The position numbers and the translations under genes were made by a program. This document shows positions 21,444-34,009 of a stretch of 64,000 nt of DNA, in pieces. Within the stretch, counting starts at the first letter, position 1; every line of letters starts with the position of its first letter. This DNA comes from Luidia sarsii (Eukaryota > Echinodermata > Asteroidea > Paxillosida > Luidiidae): positions 3,686,832 through 3,750,831 of the forward strand of contig OX465114.1 in NCBI GenBank assembly GCA_949987565.1, in the 5' to 3' direction. The notes under the pieces are model-generated. The model was not told where the DNA came from. It saw nothing but the letters and a program-made list of their open reading frames with translations, and ran no database searches.

Positions 21444-23258
21444 GTTTTGAATCAACTCGCTTTTTTCAGATGTTCGCTTTACAGAAAGTAATTGGCTTTG
21501 CGACATAACCCAGAAAAATCAATATGCGCGGTCATTAAAATTGATTACGATTTTGGAAATTCATCCGACTCGTAAGCAAATAGCTTCTTGTTTTCAAAAC
21601 TTTTGTTCATTTTTGGGGGTTGATTTATGTTTCTTACTAGAGTCCTTGCGGCAAGGTCAACAAACTGTGCTTCCATAGTGATCCAACAAGATTGGGGGAA
21701 AGAGATAGAAGTTTGTGGGAAAGGATGCAAGATTGGGGGGAAGAGATAGAAGTTTGTGGGAAAGGATGCAAGATTGGGGGAAAGAGATAGAAGTTTGTGG
21801 GAAAGGATGCAAGATTGGGGGAAAGAGATAGAAGTTTGTGGGAAAGGATGCAAGATTGGGGGAAAGAGATAGAAGTTTGTGGGAAAGGATGCAAGATTGG
21901 GGGAAAGAGATAGAAGTTTGGGGGAAAGGATTGTGAGTTTTGGGGAAAGGGATGTGAGTTTGAGGGAAAGAGATGTGAGTTTTGGGGAAAGAGATGTGAG
22001 TTTTGGGGAAAGGGATGTGATTTTGGTGGAAAGGAAGCAAGATTGTGGGAAAGGATGCAAGATTGGGGGAAAGAGATGTGAGTTTGGGGGAAATGAATGC
22101 CAGTTTTGGGGAAAGGGATGTGAGTTTGGGGAAAGAGATGTGAGTTCGGGGGAAAGGGATGTGATTTTCGGGGAAAAGGGATGTGATTTACCGGAAAGGG
22201 ATGGTGAATTTAAGAGAAAAAGGTGTGGGTTTTGGGGGGAAAGAATGTGAGTTTGAGGGAAAGGATGTGAGTTTGAGAGAAAGAGATGCAAGATTTTTGT
22301 GAGTTTGGGATATGTGAGTTTGCGGGAAAGGGATGCTAGTTTGAGGGAAAGAAATGTGAGTTTGGGGGAAAGAGATGTGAGTTTGGGTGAAAAGATGCAT
22401 CTTTTGGTGAAAGGGAGTTTGATGGGAAAGAGATTTTAGTTTTGTGGTGAGGATGCAAGATGGGGAAATATATATGTGAGTTTTTGTGAGTTTACGGGAA
22501 AGGGATGTTAATTTGGGGGAAAGGGATGGTGATTTTGATGGAAAGAGATGTGAGTTTGGGGGAATGCAATGTGAGTTTGGGGAAAAGGGAAGTGAGTTTG
22601 GGGGAAAAGATGTGAGTTTGGGGGAAACGAATGTGTGTTTGGGGGAAACGAATCTGAGTTTTGGGGAAACGAATGTGAGTTTGGGGGAAACAAATGTGAG
22701 TTTGAGAGAAAGAGATACAACAGATACAAGTTTTTGTGAAAGGGATGTGAGTTTGGGGTAAAGGGATGTAAGATTGGGGGAAAGGGACCGTGAGTTTGAT
22801 GGAAAAGAGATGTGAGTTTGGGGGAAAGGATGCAAGATTGGGGGAAAGAGATGGGAGTTTTGAGGAAAATGATGGAGTTTGGAGGGATATTGATGCAAGA
22901 TTTTGGTGAAAGGGATGCAAGTTCTTTGGGTAAGGGATGTGAGTTTGAAGAAAAGGGATGTGAGTTTGAAGAAAAGGGATGTGAGTTTGAAGAAAAGGGA
23001 TTTGAGTTTGAAGAAAAGGGATGTAAAATTGGGGGAAGGGACGGTGAGTTGGAGGGAAAGAGATATGAGTTTGGGGGAAAGCGATGTGAGTTTTAGGAAA
23101 TGGATGGTGAGAATGTGGAAAAGAGATGTGAGTTTGGGGGAAAGGGATGTGAGTTTGGGGGAAAGGGATGTGAGTTTGGGGGAAGAGATGTAAGTTTGAG
23201 GGAAAGGATGTCAGTTTGCGGGAAAGGGATGGTAGTTTTGTGGAAAGGGATGTGATTT
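21444..23258 (+). repeat. Unit 12, type III, 1,815 bp, five dimers
   Basis: Anchor 21444-21686. Five dimers (21690-21894); the second has six G. Type III block b carries TTTACCGG (variants at 22190 and 22192). Block d has a private GTGTGTTTG near 22633. Four E monomers. Confidence 0.95.
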
Positions 23259-25054
23259 GTTTTGAATCAACTCGCTTTTTTCAGATGTTCGCTTTACAGA
23301 AAGTAATTGGCTTTGCGACATAACCCAGAAAAATCAATATGCGCGGTCATTAAAATTGATTACGATTTTGGAAATTCATCCGACTCGTAAGCAAATAGCT
23401 TCTTGTTTTCAAAACTTTTGTTCATTTTTGGGGGTTGATTTATGTTTCTTACTAGAGTCCTTGCGGCAAGGTCAACAAACTGTGCTTCCATAGTGATCCA
23501 ACAAGATTGGGGGAAAGAGATAGAAGTTTGTGGGAAAGGATGCAAGATTGGGGGAAAGAGATAGAAGTTTGTGGGAAAGGATGCAAGATTGGGGGAAAGA
23601 GATAGCAGTTTGTGGGAAAGGATGCAAGATTGGGGGAAAGAGATAGAAGTTTGTGGGAAAGGATGCAAGATTGGGGGAAAGAGATAGAAGTTTGGGGGAA
23701 AGGATTGTGAGTTTTGGGCTAAGGGATGTGAGTTTGAGGGAAAGAGATGTGAGTTTTGGGGAAAGAGATGTGAGTTTTGGGGAAAGGGATGTGATTTTGG
23801 TGGAAAGGAAGCAAGATTGTGGGAAAGGATGCAAGATTGGGGGAAAGAGATGTGAGTTTGGGGGAAATGAATGCCAGTTTTGGGGAAAGGGATGTGAGTT
23901 TGGGGAAAGAGATTTGAGTTCGGGGGAAAGGGATGTGATTTTCGGGGAAAAGGGATGTGATTTTCGGGAAAGGGATGGTGAATTTAAGAGAAAAAGGTGT
24001 GGGTTTTGGAGGGAAAAGAATGTGAGTTTGAGGGAAAGGATGTGAGTTTGAGAGAAAGAGATGCAAGATTTTTGTGAGTTTGGGATATGTGAGTTTGCGG
24101 GAAAGGGATGCTAGTTTGAGGGAAAGAAATGTGAGTTTGGGGGAAAGAGATGTGAGTTTGGGTGAAAAGATGCATCTTTTGGTGAAAGGGAGTTTGATGG
24201 GAAAGAGATTTTAGTTTTGTGGTGAGGATGCAAGATGGGGAAATATATATGTGAGTTTTTGTGAGTTTACGGGAAAGGGATGTTAATTTGGGGGAAAGGG
24301 ATGGTGATTTTGATGGAAAGAGATGTGAGTTTGGGGGAATGCAATGTGAGTTTGGGGAAAAGGGAAGTGAGTTTGGGGGAAAAGATGTGAGTTTGGGGGA
24401 AACGAATGTGAGTTTGGGGGAAACGAATCTGAGTTTTGGGGAAACGAATGTGAGTTTGGGGGAAACAAATGTGAGTTTGAGAGAAAGAGATACAACAGAT
24501 ACAAGTTTTTGTGAAAGGGATGTGAGTTTGGGGTAAAGGGATGTAAGATTGGGGGAAAGGGACCGTGAGTTTGATGGAAAAGAGATGTGAGTTTGGGGGA
24601 AAGGATGCAAGATTGGGGGAAAGAGATGGGAGTTTTGAGGAAAATGATGGAGTTTGGAGGGATATTGATGCAAGATTTTGGTGAAAGGGATGCAAGTTCT
24701 TTGGGTAAGGGATGTGAGTTTGAAGAAAAGGGATGTGAGTTTGAAGAAAAGGGATGTGAGTTTGAAGAAAAGGGATTTGAGTTTGAAGAAAAGGGATTTG
24801 AGTTTGAAGAAAAGGGATGTAAAATTGGGGGAAGGGACGGTGAGTTGGAGGGAAAGAGATATGAGTTTGGGGGAAAGCGATGTGAGTTTTAGGAAATGGA
24901 TGGTGAGAATGTGGAAAAGAGATGTGAGTTTGGGGGAAAGGGATGTGAGTTTGGGGGAAAGGGATGTGAGTTTGGGGGAAGAGATGTAAGTTTGAGGGAA
25001 AGGATGTCAGTTTGCGGGAAAGGGATGGTAGTTTTGTGGAAAGGGATGTGATTT
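23259..25054 (+). repeat. Unit 13, type I, 1,796 bp, four dimers, five E monomers
   Basis: Anchor 23259-23501. Carries a G-to-A at 24010 (GGTTTTGGAGGG), repeated exactly 7,140 bp later in unit 17. Confidence 0.95.
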
Positions 25055-26869
25055 GTTTTGAATCAACTCGCTTTTTTCAGATGTTCGCTTTACAGAAAGT
25101 AATTGGCTTTGCGACATAACCCAGAAAAATCAATATGCGCGGTCATTAAAATTGATTACGATTTTGGAAATTCATCCGACTCGTAAGCAAATAGCTTCTT
25201 GTTTTCAAAACTTTTGTTCATTTTTGGGGGTTGATTTATGTTTCTTACTAGAGTCCTTGCGGCAAGGTCAACAAACTGTGCTTCCATAGTGATCCAACAA
25301 GATTGGGGGAAAGAGATAGAAGTTTGTGGGAAAGGATGCAAGATTGGGGGGAAGAGATAGAAGTTTGTGGGAAAGGATGCAAGATTGGGGGAAAGAGATA
25401 GAAGTTTGTGGGAAAGGATGCAAGATTGGGGGAAAGAGATAGAAGTTTGTGGGAAAGGATGCAAGATTGGGGGAAAGAGATAGAAGTTTGTGGGAAAGGA
25501 TGCAAGATTGGGGGAAAGAGATAGAAGTTTGGGGGAAAGGATTGTGAGTTTTGGGGAAAGGGATGTGAGTTTGAGGGAAAGAGATGTGAGTTTTGGGGAA
25601 AGAGATGTGAGTTTTGGGGAAAGGGATGTGATTTTGGTGGAAAGGAAGCAAGATTGTGGGAAAGGATGCAAGATTGGGGGAAAGAGATGTGAGTTTGGGG
25701 GAAATGAATGCCAGTTTTGGGGAAAGGGATGTGAGTTTGGGGAAAGAGATGTGAGTTCGGGGGAAAGGGATGTGATTTTCGGGGAAAAGGGATGTGATTT
25801 TCCGGAAAGGGATGGTGAATTTAAGAGAAAAAGGTGTGGGTTTTGGGGGGAAAGAATGTGAGTTTGAGGGAAAGGATGTGAGTTTGAGAGAAAGAGATGC
25901 AAGATTTTTGTGAGTTTGGGATATGTGAGTTTGCGGGAAAGGGATGCTAGTTTGAGGGAAAGAAATGTGAGTTTGGGGGAAAGAGATGTGAGTTTGGGTG
26001 AAAAGATGCATCTTTTGGTGAAAGGGAGTTTGATGGGAAAGAGATTTTAGTTTTGTGGTGAGGATGCAAGATGGGGAAATATATATGTGAGTTTTTGTGA
26101 GTTTACGGGAAAGGGATGTTAATTTGGGGGAAAGGGATGGTGATTTTGATGGAAAGAGATGTGAGTTTGGGGGAATGCAATGTGAGTTTGGGGAAAAGGG
26201 AAGTGAGTTTGGGGGAAAAGATGTGAGTTTGGGGGAAACGAATGTGAGTTTGGGGGAAACGAATCTGAGTTTTGGGGAAACGAATGTGAGTTTGGGGGAA
26301 ACAAATGTGAGTTTGAGAGAAAGAGATACAACAGATACAAGTTTTTGTGAAAGGGATGTGAGTTTGGGGTAAAGGGATGTAAGATTGGGGGAAAGGGACC
26401 GTGAGTTTGATGGAAAAGAGATGTGAGTTTGGGGGAAAGGATGCAAGATTGGGGGAAAGAGATGGGAGTTTTGAGGAAAATGATGGAGTTTGGAGGGATA
26501 TTGATGCAAGATTTTGGTGAAAGGGATGCAAGTTCTTTGGGTAAGGGATGTGAGTTTGAAGAAAAGGGATGTGAGTTTGAAGAAAAGGGATGTGAGTTTG
26601 AAGAAAAGGGATTTGAGTTTGAAGAAAAGGGATGTAAAATTGGGGGAAGGGACGGTGAGTTGGAGGGAAAGAGATATGAGTTTGGGGGAAAGCGATGTGA
26701 GTTTTAGGAAATGGATGGTGAGAATGTGGAAAAGAGATGTGAGTTTGGGGGAAAGGGATGTGAGTTTGGGGGAAAGGGATGTGAGTTTGGGGGAAGAGAT
26801 GTAAGTTTGAGGGAAAGGATGTCAGTTTGCGGGAAAGGGATGGTAGTTTTGTGGAAAGGGATGTGATTT
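25055..26869 (+). repeat. Unit 14, type III, 1,815 bp, five dimers
   Basis: Anchor 25055-25297. Block b reads TTTTCCGG at 25799-25806 where unit 12 has TTTACCGG. The absence of a stop here leaves a 413-codon reverse frame, also seen in units 18 and 20. Confidence 0.95.
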
Positions 26870-28583
26870 GTTTTGAATCAACTCGCTTTTTTCAGATGTT
26901 CGCTTTACAGAAAGTAATTGGCTTTGCGACATAACCCAGAAAAATCAATATGCGCGGTCATTAAAATTGTTTACGATTTTGGAAATTCATCCGACTCGTA
27001 AGCAAATAGCTTCTTGTTTTCAAAACTTTTGTTCATTTTTGGGGGTTGATTTATGTTTCTTACTAGAGTCCTTGCGGCAAGGTCAACAAACTGTGCTTCC
27101 ATAGTGATCCAACAAGATTGGGGGAAAGAGATAGAAGTTTGTGGGAAAGGATGCAAGATTGGGGGAAAGAGATAGAAGTTTGTGGGAAAGGATGCAAGAT
27201 TGGGGGAAAGAGATAGAAGTTTGGGGGAAAGGATTGTGAGTTTTGGGCTAAGGGATGTGAGTTTGAGGGAAAGAGATGTGAGTTTTGGGGAAAGAGATGT
27301 GAGTTTTGGGGAAAGGGATGTGATTTTGGTGGAAAGGAAGCAAGATTGTGGGAAAGGATGCAAGATTGGGGGAAAGAGATGTGAGTTTGGGGGAAATGAA
27401 TGCCAGTTTTGGGGAAAGGGATGTGAGTTTGGGGAAAGAGATTTGAGTTCGGGGGAAAGGGATGTGATTTTCGGGGAAAAGGGATGTGATTTTCGGGAAA
27501 GGGATGGTGAATTTAAGAGAAAAAGGTGTGGGTTTTGGGGGGAAAAGAATGTGAGTTTGAGGGAAAGGATGTGAGTTTGAGAGAAAGAGATGCAAGATTT
27601 TTGTGAGTTTGGGATATGTGAGTTTGCGGGAAAGGGATGCTAGTTTGAGGGAAAGAAATGTGAGTTTGGGGGAAAGAGATGTGAGTTTGGGTGAAAAGAT
27701 GCATCTTTTGGTGAAAGGGAGTTTGATGGGAAAGAGATTTTAGTTTTGTGGTGAGGATGCAAGATGGGGAAATATATATGTGAGTTTTTGTGAGTTTACG
27801 GGAAAGGGATGTTAATTTGGGGGAAAGGGATGGTGATTTTGATGGAAAGAGATGTGAGTTTGGGGGAATGCAATGTGAGTTTGGGGAAAAGGGAAGTGAG
27901 TTTGGGGGAAAAGATGTGAGTTTGGGGGAAACGAATGTGAGTTTGGGGGAAACGAATCTGAGTTTTGGGGAAACGAATGTGAGTTTGGGGGAAACAAATG
28001 TGAGTTTGAGAGAAAGAGATACAACAGATACAAGTTTTTGTGAAAGGGATGTGAGTTTGGGGTAAAGGGATGTAAGATTGGGGGAAAGGGACCGTGAGTT
28101 TGATGGAAAAGAGATGTGAGTTTGGGGGAAAGGATGCAAGATTGGGGGAAAGAGATGGGAGTTTTGAGGAAAATGATGGAGTTTGGAGGGATATTGATGC
28201 AAGATTTTGGTGAAAGGGATGCAAGTTCTTTGGGTAAGGGATGTGAGTTTGAAGAAAAGGGATGTGAGTTTGAAGAAAAGGGATGTGAGTTTGAAGAAAA
28301 GGGATTTGAGTTTGAAGAAAAGGGATTTGAGTTTGAAGAAAAGGGATGTAAAATTGGGGGAAGGGACGGTGAGTTGGAGGGAAAGAGATATGAGTTTGGG
28401 GGAAAGCGATGTGAGTTTTAGGAAATGGATGGTGAGAATGTGGAAAAGAGATGTGAGTTTGGGGGAAAGGGATGTGAGTTTGGGGGAAAGGGATGTGAGT
28501 TTGGGGGAAGAGATGTAAGTTTGAGGGAAAGGATGTCAGTTTGCGGGAAAGGGATGGTAGTTTTGTGGAAAGGGATGTGATTT
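26870..28583 (+). repeat. Unit 15, type I, 1,714 bp, two dimers, five E monomers
   Basis: Anchor 26870-27112, with A-to-T at 26970. It is 82 bp (two dimers) shorter than unit 13. The AGCAGTTTG dimer of other type I units is among those missing. Confidence 0.95.
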
Positions 28584-30398
28584 GTTTTGAATCAACTCGC
28601 TTTTTTCAGATGTTCGCTTTACAGAAAGTAATTGGCTTTGCGACATAACCCAGAAAAATCAATATGCGCGGTCATTAAAATTGATTACGATTTTGGAAAT
28701 TCATCCGACTCGTAAGCAAATAGCTTCTTGTTTTCAAAACTTTTGTTCATTTTTGGGGGTTGATTTATGTTTCTTACTAGAGTCCTTGCGGCAAGGTCAA
28801 CAAACTGTGCTTCCATAGTGATCCAACAAGATTGGGGGAAAGAGATAGAAGTTTGTGGGAAAGGATGCAAGATTGGGGGGAAGAGATAGAAGTTTGTGGG
28901 AAAGGATGCAAGATTGGGGGAAAGAGATAGAAGTTTGTGGGAAAGGATGCAAGATTGGGGGAAAGAGATAGAAGTTTGTGGGAAAGGATGCAAGATTGGG
29001 GGAAAGAGATAGAAGTTTGTGGGAAAGGATGCAAGATTGGGGGAAAGAGATAGAAGTTTGGGGGAAAGGATTGTGAGTTTTGGGGAAAGGGATGTGAGTT
29101 TGAGGGAAAGAGATGTGAGTTTTGGGGAAAGAGATGTGAGTTTTGGGGAAAGGGATGTGATTTTGGTGGAAAGGAAGCAAGATTGTGGGAAAGGATGCAA
29201 GATTGGGGGAAAGAGATGTGAGTTTGGGGGAAATGAATGCCAGTTTTGGGGAAAGGGATGTGAGTTTGGGGAAAGAGATGTGAGTTCGGGGGAAAGGGAT
29301 GTGATTTTCGGGGAAAAGGGATGTGATTTACCGGAAAGGGATGGTGAATTTAAGAGAAAAAGGTGTGGGTTTTGGGGGGAAAGAATGTGAGTTTGAGGGA
29401 AAGGATGTGAGTTTGAGAGAAAGAGATGCAAGATTTTTGTGAGTTTGGGATATGTGAGTTTGCGGGAAAGGGATGCTAGTTTGAGGGAAAGAAATGTGAG
29501 TTTGGGGGAAAGAGATGTGAGTTTGGGTGAAAAGATGCATCTTTTGGTGAAAGGGAGTTTGATGGGAAAGAGATTTTAGTTTTGTGGTGAGGATGCAAGA
29601 TGGGGAAATATATATGTGAGTTTTTGTGAGTTTACGGGAAAGGGATGTTAATTTGGGGGAAAGGGATGGTGATTTTGATGGAAAGAGATGTGAGTTTGGG
29701 GGAATGCAATGTGAGTTTGGGGAAAAGGGAAGTGAGTTTGGGGGAAAAGATGTGAGTTTGGGGGAAACGAATGTGAGTTTGGGGGAAACGAATCTGAGTT
29801 TTGGGGAAACGAATGTGAGTTTGGGGGAAACAAATGTGAGTTTGAGAGAAAGAGATACAACAGATACAAGTTTTTGTGAAAGGGATGTGAGTTTGGGGTA
29901 AAGGGATGTAAGATTGGGGGAAAGGGACCGTGAGTTTGATGGAAAAGAGATGTGAGTTTGGGGGAAAGGATGCAAGATTGGGGGAAAGAGATGGGAGTTT
30001 TGAGGAAAATGATGGAGTTTGGAGGGATATTGATGCAAGATTTTGGTGAAAGGGATGCAAGTTCTTTGGGTAAGGGATGTGAGTTTGAAGAAAAGGGATG
30101 TGAGTTTGAAGAAAAGGGATGTGAGTTTGAAGAAAAGGGATTTGAGTTTGAAGAAAAGGGATGTAAAATTGGGGGAAGGGACGGTGAGTTGGAGGGAAAG
30201 AGATATGAGTTTGGGGGAAAGCGATGTGAGTTTTAGGAAATGGATGGTGAGAATGTGGAAAAGAGATGTGAGTTTGGGGGAAAGGGATGTGAGTTTGGGG
30301 GAAAGGGATGTGAGTTTGGGGGAAGAGATGTAAGTTTGAGGGAAAGGATGTCAGTTTGCGGGAAAGGGATGGTAGTTTTGTGGAAAGGGATGTGATTT
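28584..30398 (+). repeat. Unit 16, type III, 1,815 bp, five dimers
   Basis: Anchor 28584-28826. Equals unit 12 at +7,140 bp, including the TTTACCGG variant at 29330-29332. It lacks unit 12's private GTGTGTTTG, so that change came after the duplication. Confidence 0.95.
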
Positions 30399-32194
30399 GT
30401 TTTGAATCAACTCGCTTTTTTCAGATGTTCGCTTTACAGAAAGTAATTGGCTTTGCGACATAACCCAGAAAAATCAATATGCGCGGTCATTAAAATTGAT
30501 TACGATTTTGGAAATTCATCCGACTCGTAAGCAAATAGCTTCTTGTTTTCAAAACTTTTGTTCATTTTTGGGGGTTGATTTATGTTTCTTACTAGAGTCC
30601 TTGCGGCAAGGTCAACAAACTGTGCTTCCATAGTGATCCAACAAGATTGGGGGAAAGAGATAGAAGTTTGTGGGAAAGGATGCAAGATTGGGGGAAAGAG
30701 ATAGAAGTTTGTGGGAAAGGATGCAAGATTGGGGGAAAGAGATAGCAGTTTGTGGGAAAGGATGCAAGATTGGGGGAAAGAGATAGAAGTTTGTGGGAAA
30801 GGATGCAAGATTGGGGGAAAGAGATAGAAGTTTGGGGGAAAGGATTGTGAGTTTTGGGCTAAGGGATGTGAGTTTGAGGGAAAGAGATGTGAGTTTTGGG
30901 GAAAGAGATGTGAGTTTTGGGGAAAGGGATGTGATTTTGGTGGAAAGGAAGCAAGATTGTGGGAAAGGATGCAAGATTGGGGGAAAGAGATGTGAGTTTG
31001 GGGGAAATGAATGCCAGTTTTGGGGAAAGGGATGTGAGTTTGGGGAAAGAGATTTGAGTTCGGGGGAAAGGGATGTGATTTTCGGGGAAAAGGGATGTGA
31101 TTTTCGGGAAAGGGATGGTGAATTTAAGAGAAAAAGGTGTGGGTTTTGGAGGGAAAAGAATGTGAGTTTGAGGGAAAGGATGTGAGTTTGAGAGAAAGAG
31201 ATGCAAGATTTTTGTGAGTTTGGGATATGTGAGTTTGCGGGAAAGGGATGCTAGTTTGAGGGAAAGAAATGTGAGTTTGGGGGAAAGAGATGTGAGTTTG
31301 GGTGAAAAGATGCATCTTTTGGTGAAAGGGAGTTTGATGGGAAAGAGATTTTAGTTTTGTGGTGAGGATGCAAGATGGGGAAATATATATGTGAGTTTTT
31401 GTGAGTTTACGGGAAAGGGATGTTAATTTGGGGGAAAGGGATGGTGATTTTGATGGAAAGAGATGTGAGTTTGGGGGAATGCAATGTGAGTTTGGGGAAA
31501 AGGGAAGTGAGTTTGGGGGAAAAGATGTGAGTTTGGGGGAAACGAATGTGAGTTTGGGGGAAACGAATCTGAGTTTTGGGGAAACGAATGTGAGTTTGGG
31601 GGAAACAAATGTGAGTTTGAGAGAAAGAGATACAACAGATACAAGTTTTTGTGAAAGGGATGTGAGTTTGGGGTAAAGGGATGTAAGATTGGGGGAAAGG
31701 GACCGTGAGTTTGATGGAAAAGAGATGTGAGTTTGGGGGAAAGGATGCAAGATTGGGGGAAAGAGATGGGAGTTTTGAGGAAAATGATGGAGTTTGGAGG
31801 GATATTGATGCAAGATTTTGGTGAAAGGGATGCAAGTTCTTTGGGTAAGGGATGTGAGTTTGAAGAAAAGGGATGTGAGTTTGAAGAAAAGGGATGTGAG
31901 TTTGAAGAAAAGGGATTTGAGTTTGAAGAAAAGGGATTTGAGTTTGAAGAAAAGGGATGTAAAATTGGGGGAAGGGACGGTGAGTTGGAGGGAAAGAGAT
32001 ATGAGTTTGGGGGAAAGCGATGTGAGTTTTAGGAAATGGATGGTGAGAATGTGGAAAAGAGATGTGAGTTTGGGGGAAAGGGATGTGAGTTTGGGGGAAA
32101 GGGATGTGAGTTTGGGGGAAGAGATGTAAGTTTGAGGGAAAGGATGTCAGTTTGCGGGAAAGGGATGGTAGTTTTGTGGAAAGGGATGTGATTT
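30399..32194 (+). repeat. Unit 17, type I, 1,796 bp, four dimers, five E monomers
   Basis: Anchor 30399-30641. Equals unit 13 at +7,140 bp, including the G-to-A at 31150. Confidence 0.95.
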
Positions 32195-34009
32195 GTTTTG
32201 AATCAACTCGCTTTTTTCAGATGTTCGCTTTACAGAAAGTAATTGGCTTTGCGACATAACCCAGAAAAATCAATATGCGCGGTCATTAAAATTGATTACG
32301 ATTTTGGAAATTCATCCGACTCGTAAGCAAATAGCTTCTTGTTTTCAAAACTTTTGTTCATTTTTGGGGGTTGATTTATGTTTCTTACTAGAGTCCTTGC
32401 GGCAAGGTCAACAAACTGTGCTTCCATAGTGATCCAACAAGATTGGGGGAAAGAGATAGAAGTTTGTGGGAAAGGATGCAAGATTGGGGGGAAGAGATAG
32501 AAGTTTGTGGGAAAGGATGCAAGATTGGGGGAAAGAGATAGAAGTTTGTGGGAAAGGATGCAAGATTGGGGGAAAGAGATAGAAGTTTGTGGGAAAGGAT
32601 GCAAGATTGGGGGAAAGAGATAGAAGTTTGTGGGAAAGGATGCAAGATTGGGGGAAAGAGATAGAAGTTTGGGGGAAAGGATTGTGAGTTTTGGGGAAAG
32701 GGATGTGAGTTTGAGGGAAAGAGATGTGAGTTTTGGGGAAAGAGATGTGAGTTTTGGGGAAAGGGATGTGATTTTGGTGGAAAGGAAGCAAGATTGTGGG
32801 AAAGGATGCAAGATTGGGGGAAAGAGATGTGAGTTTGGGGGAAATGAATGCCAGTTTTGGGGAAAGGGATGTGAGTTTGGGGAAAGAGATGTGAGTTCGG
32901 GGGAAAGGGATGTGATTTTCGGGGAAAAGGGATGTGATTTTCCGGAAAGGGATGGTGAATTTAAGAGAAAAAGGTGTGGGTTTTGGGGGGAAAGAATGTG
33001 AGTTTGAGGGAAAGGATGTGAGTTTGAGAGAAAGAGATGCAAGATTTTTGTGAGTTTGGGATATGTGAGTTTGCGGGAAAGGGATGCTAGTTTGAGGGAA
33101 AGAAATGTGAGTTTGGGGGAAAGAGATGTGAGTTTGGGTGAAAAGATGCATCTTTTGGTGAAAGGGAGTTTGATGGGAAAGAGATTTTAGTTTTGTGGTG
33201 AGGATGCAAGATGGGGAAATATATATGTGAGTTTTTGTGAGTTTACGGGAAAGGGATGTTAATTTGGGGGAAAGGGATGGTGATTTTGATGGAAAGAGAT
33301 GTGAGTTTGGGGGAATGCAATGTGAGTTTGGGGAAAAGGGAAGTGAGTTTGGGGGAAAAGATGTGAGTTTGGGGGAAACGAATGTGAGTTTGGGGGAAAC
33401 GAATCTGAGTTTTGGGGAAACGAATGTGAGTTTGGGGGAAACAAATGTGAGTTTGAGAGAAAGAGATACAACAGATACAAGTTTTTGTGAAAGGGATGTG
33501 AGTTTGGGGTAAAGGGATGTAAGATTGGGGGAAAGGGACCGTGAGTTTGATGGAAAAGAGATGTGAGTTTGGGGGAAAGGATGCAAGATTGGGGGAAAGA
33601 GATGGGAGTTTTGAGGAAAATGATGGAGTTTGGAGGGATATTGATGCAAGATTTTGGTGAAAGGGATGCAAGTTCTTTGGGTAAGGGATGTGAGTTTGAA
33701 GAAAAGGGATGTGAGTTTGAAGAAAAGGGATGTGAGTTTGAAGAAAAGGGATTTGAGTTTGAAGAAAAGGGATGTAAAATTGGGGGAAGGGACGGTGAGT
33801 TGGAGGGAAAGAGATATGAGTTTGGGGGAAAGCGATGTGAGTTTTAGGAAATGGATGGTGAGAATGTGGAAAAGAGATGTGAGTTTGGGGGAAAGGGATG
33901 TGAGTTTGGGGGAAAGGGATGTGAGTTTGGGGGAAGAGATGTAAGTTTGAGGGAAAGGATGTCAGTTTGCGGGAAAGGGATGGTAGTTTTGTGGAAAGGG
34001 ATGTGATTT
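32195..34009 (+). repeat. Unit 18, type III, 1,815 bp, five dimers
   Basis: Anchor 32195-32437. Equals unit 14 at +7,140 bp, including TTTTCCGG (variant at 32943). Confidence 0.95.

Larger units (their letters stand above)
21444..28583 (+). repeat. 7,140-bp super-repeat, copy 1 (units 12-15, III-I-III-I)
   Basis: Unit lengths 1,815, 1,796, 1,815 and 1,714. Diagnostic variants: TTTACCGG at 22190, G-to-A at 24010, TTTTCCGG at 25803 and the anchor A-to-T at 26970. Each recurs exactly 7,140 bp later. Confidence 0.93.

Noticed and set aside
25268..26509. 413-codon minus-strand open frame (also at 32408-33649 and 35937-37178)
   Set aside because: The translation is heptad repeats of FPQTHIS, SPKLTSL and PPNSHLF across several blocks and the array. 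It overlaps other open frames on both strands and exists only because 21 is a multiple of 3.
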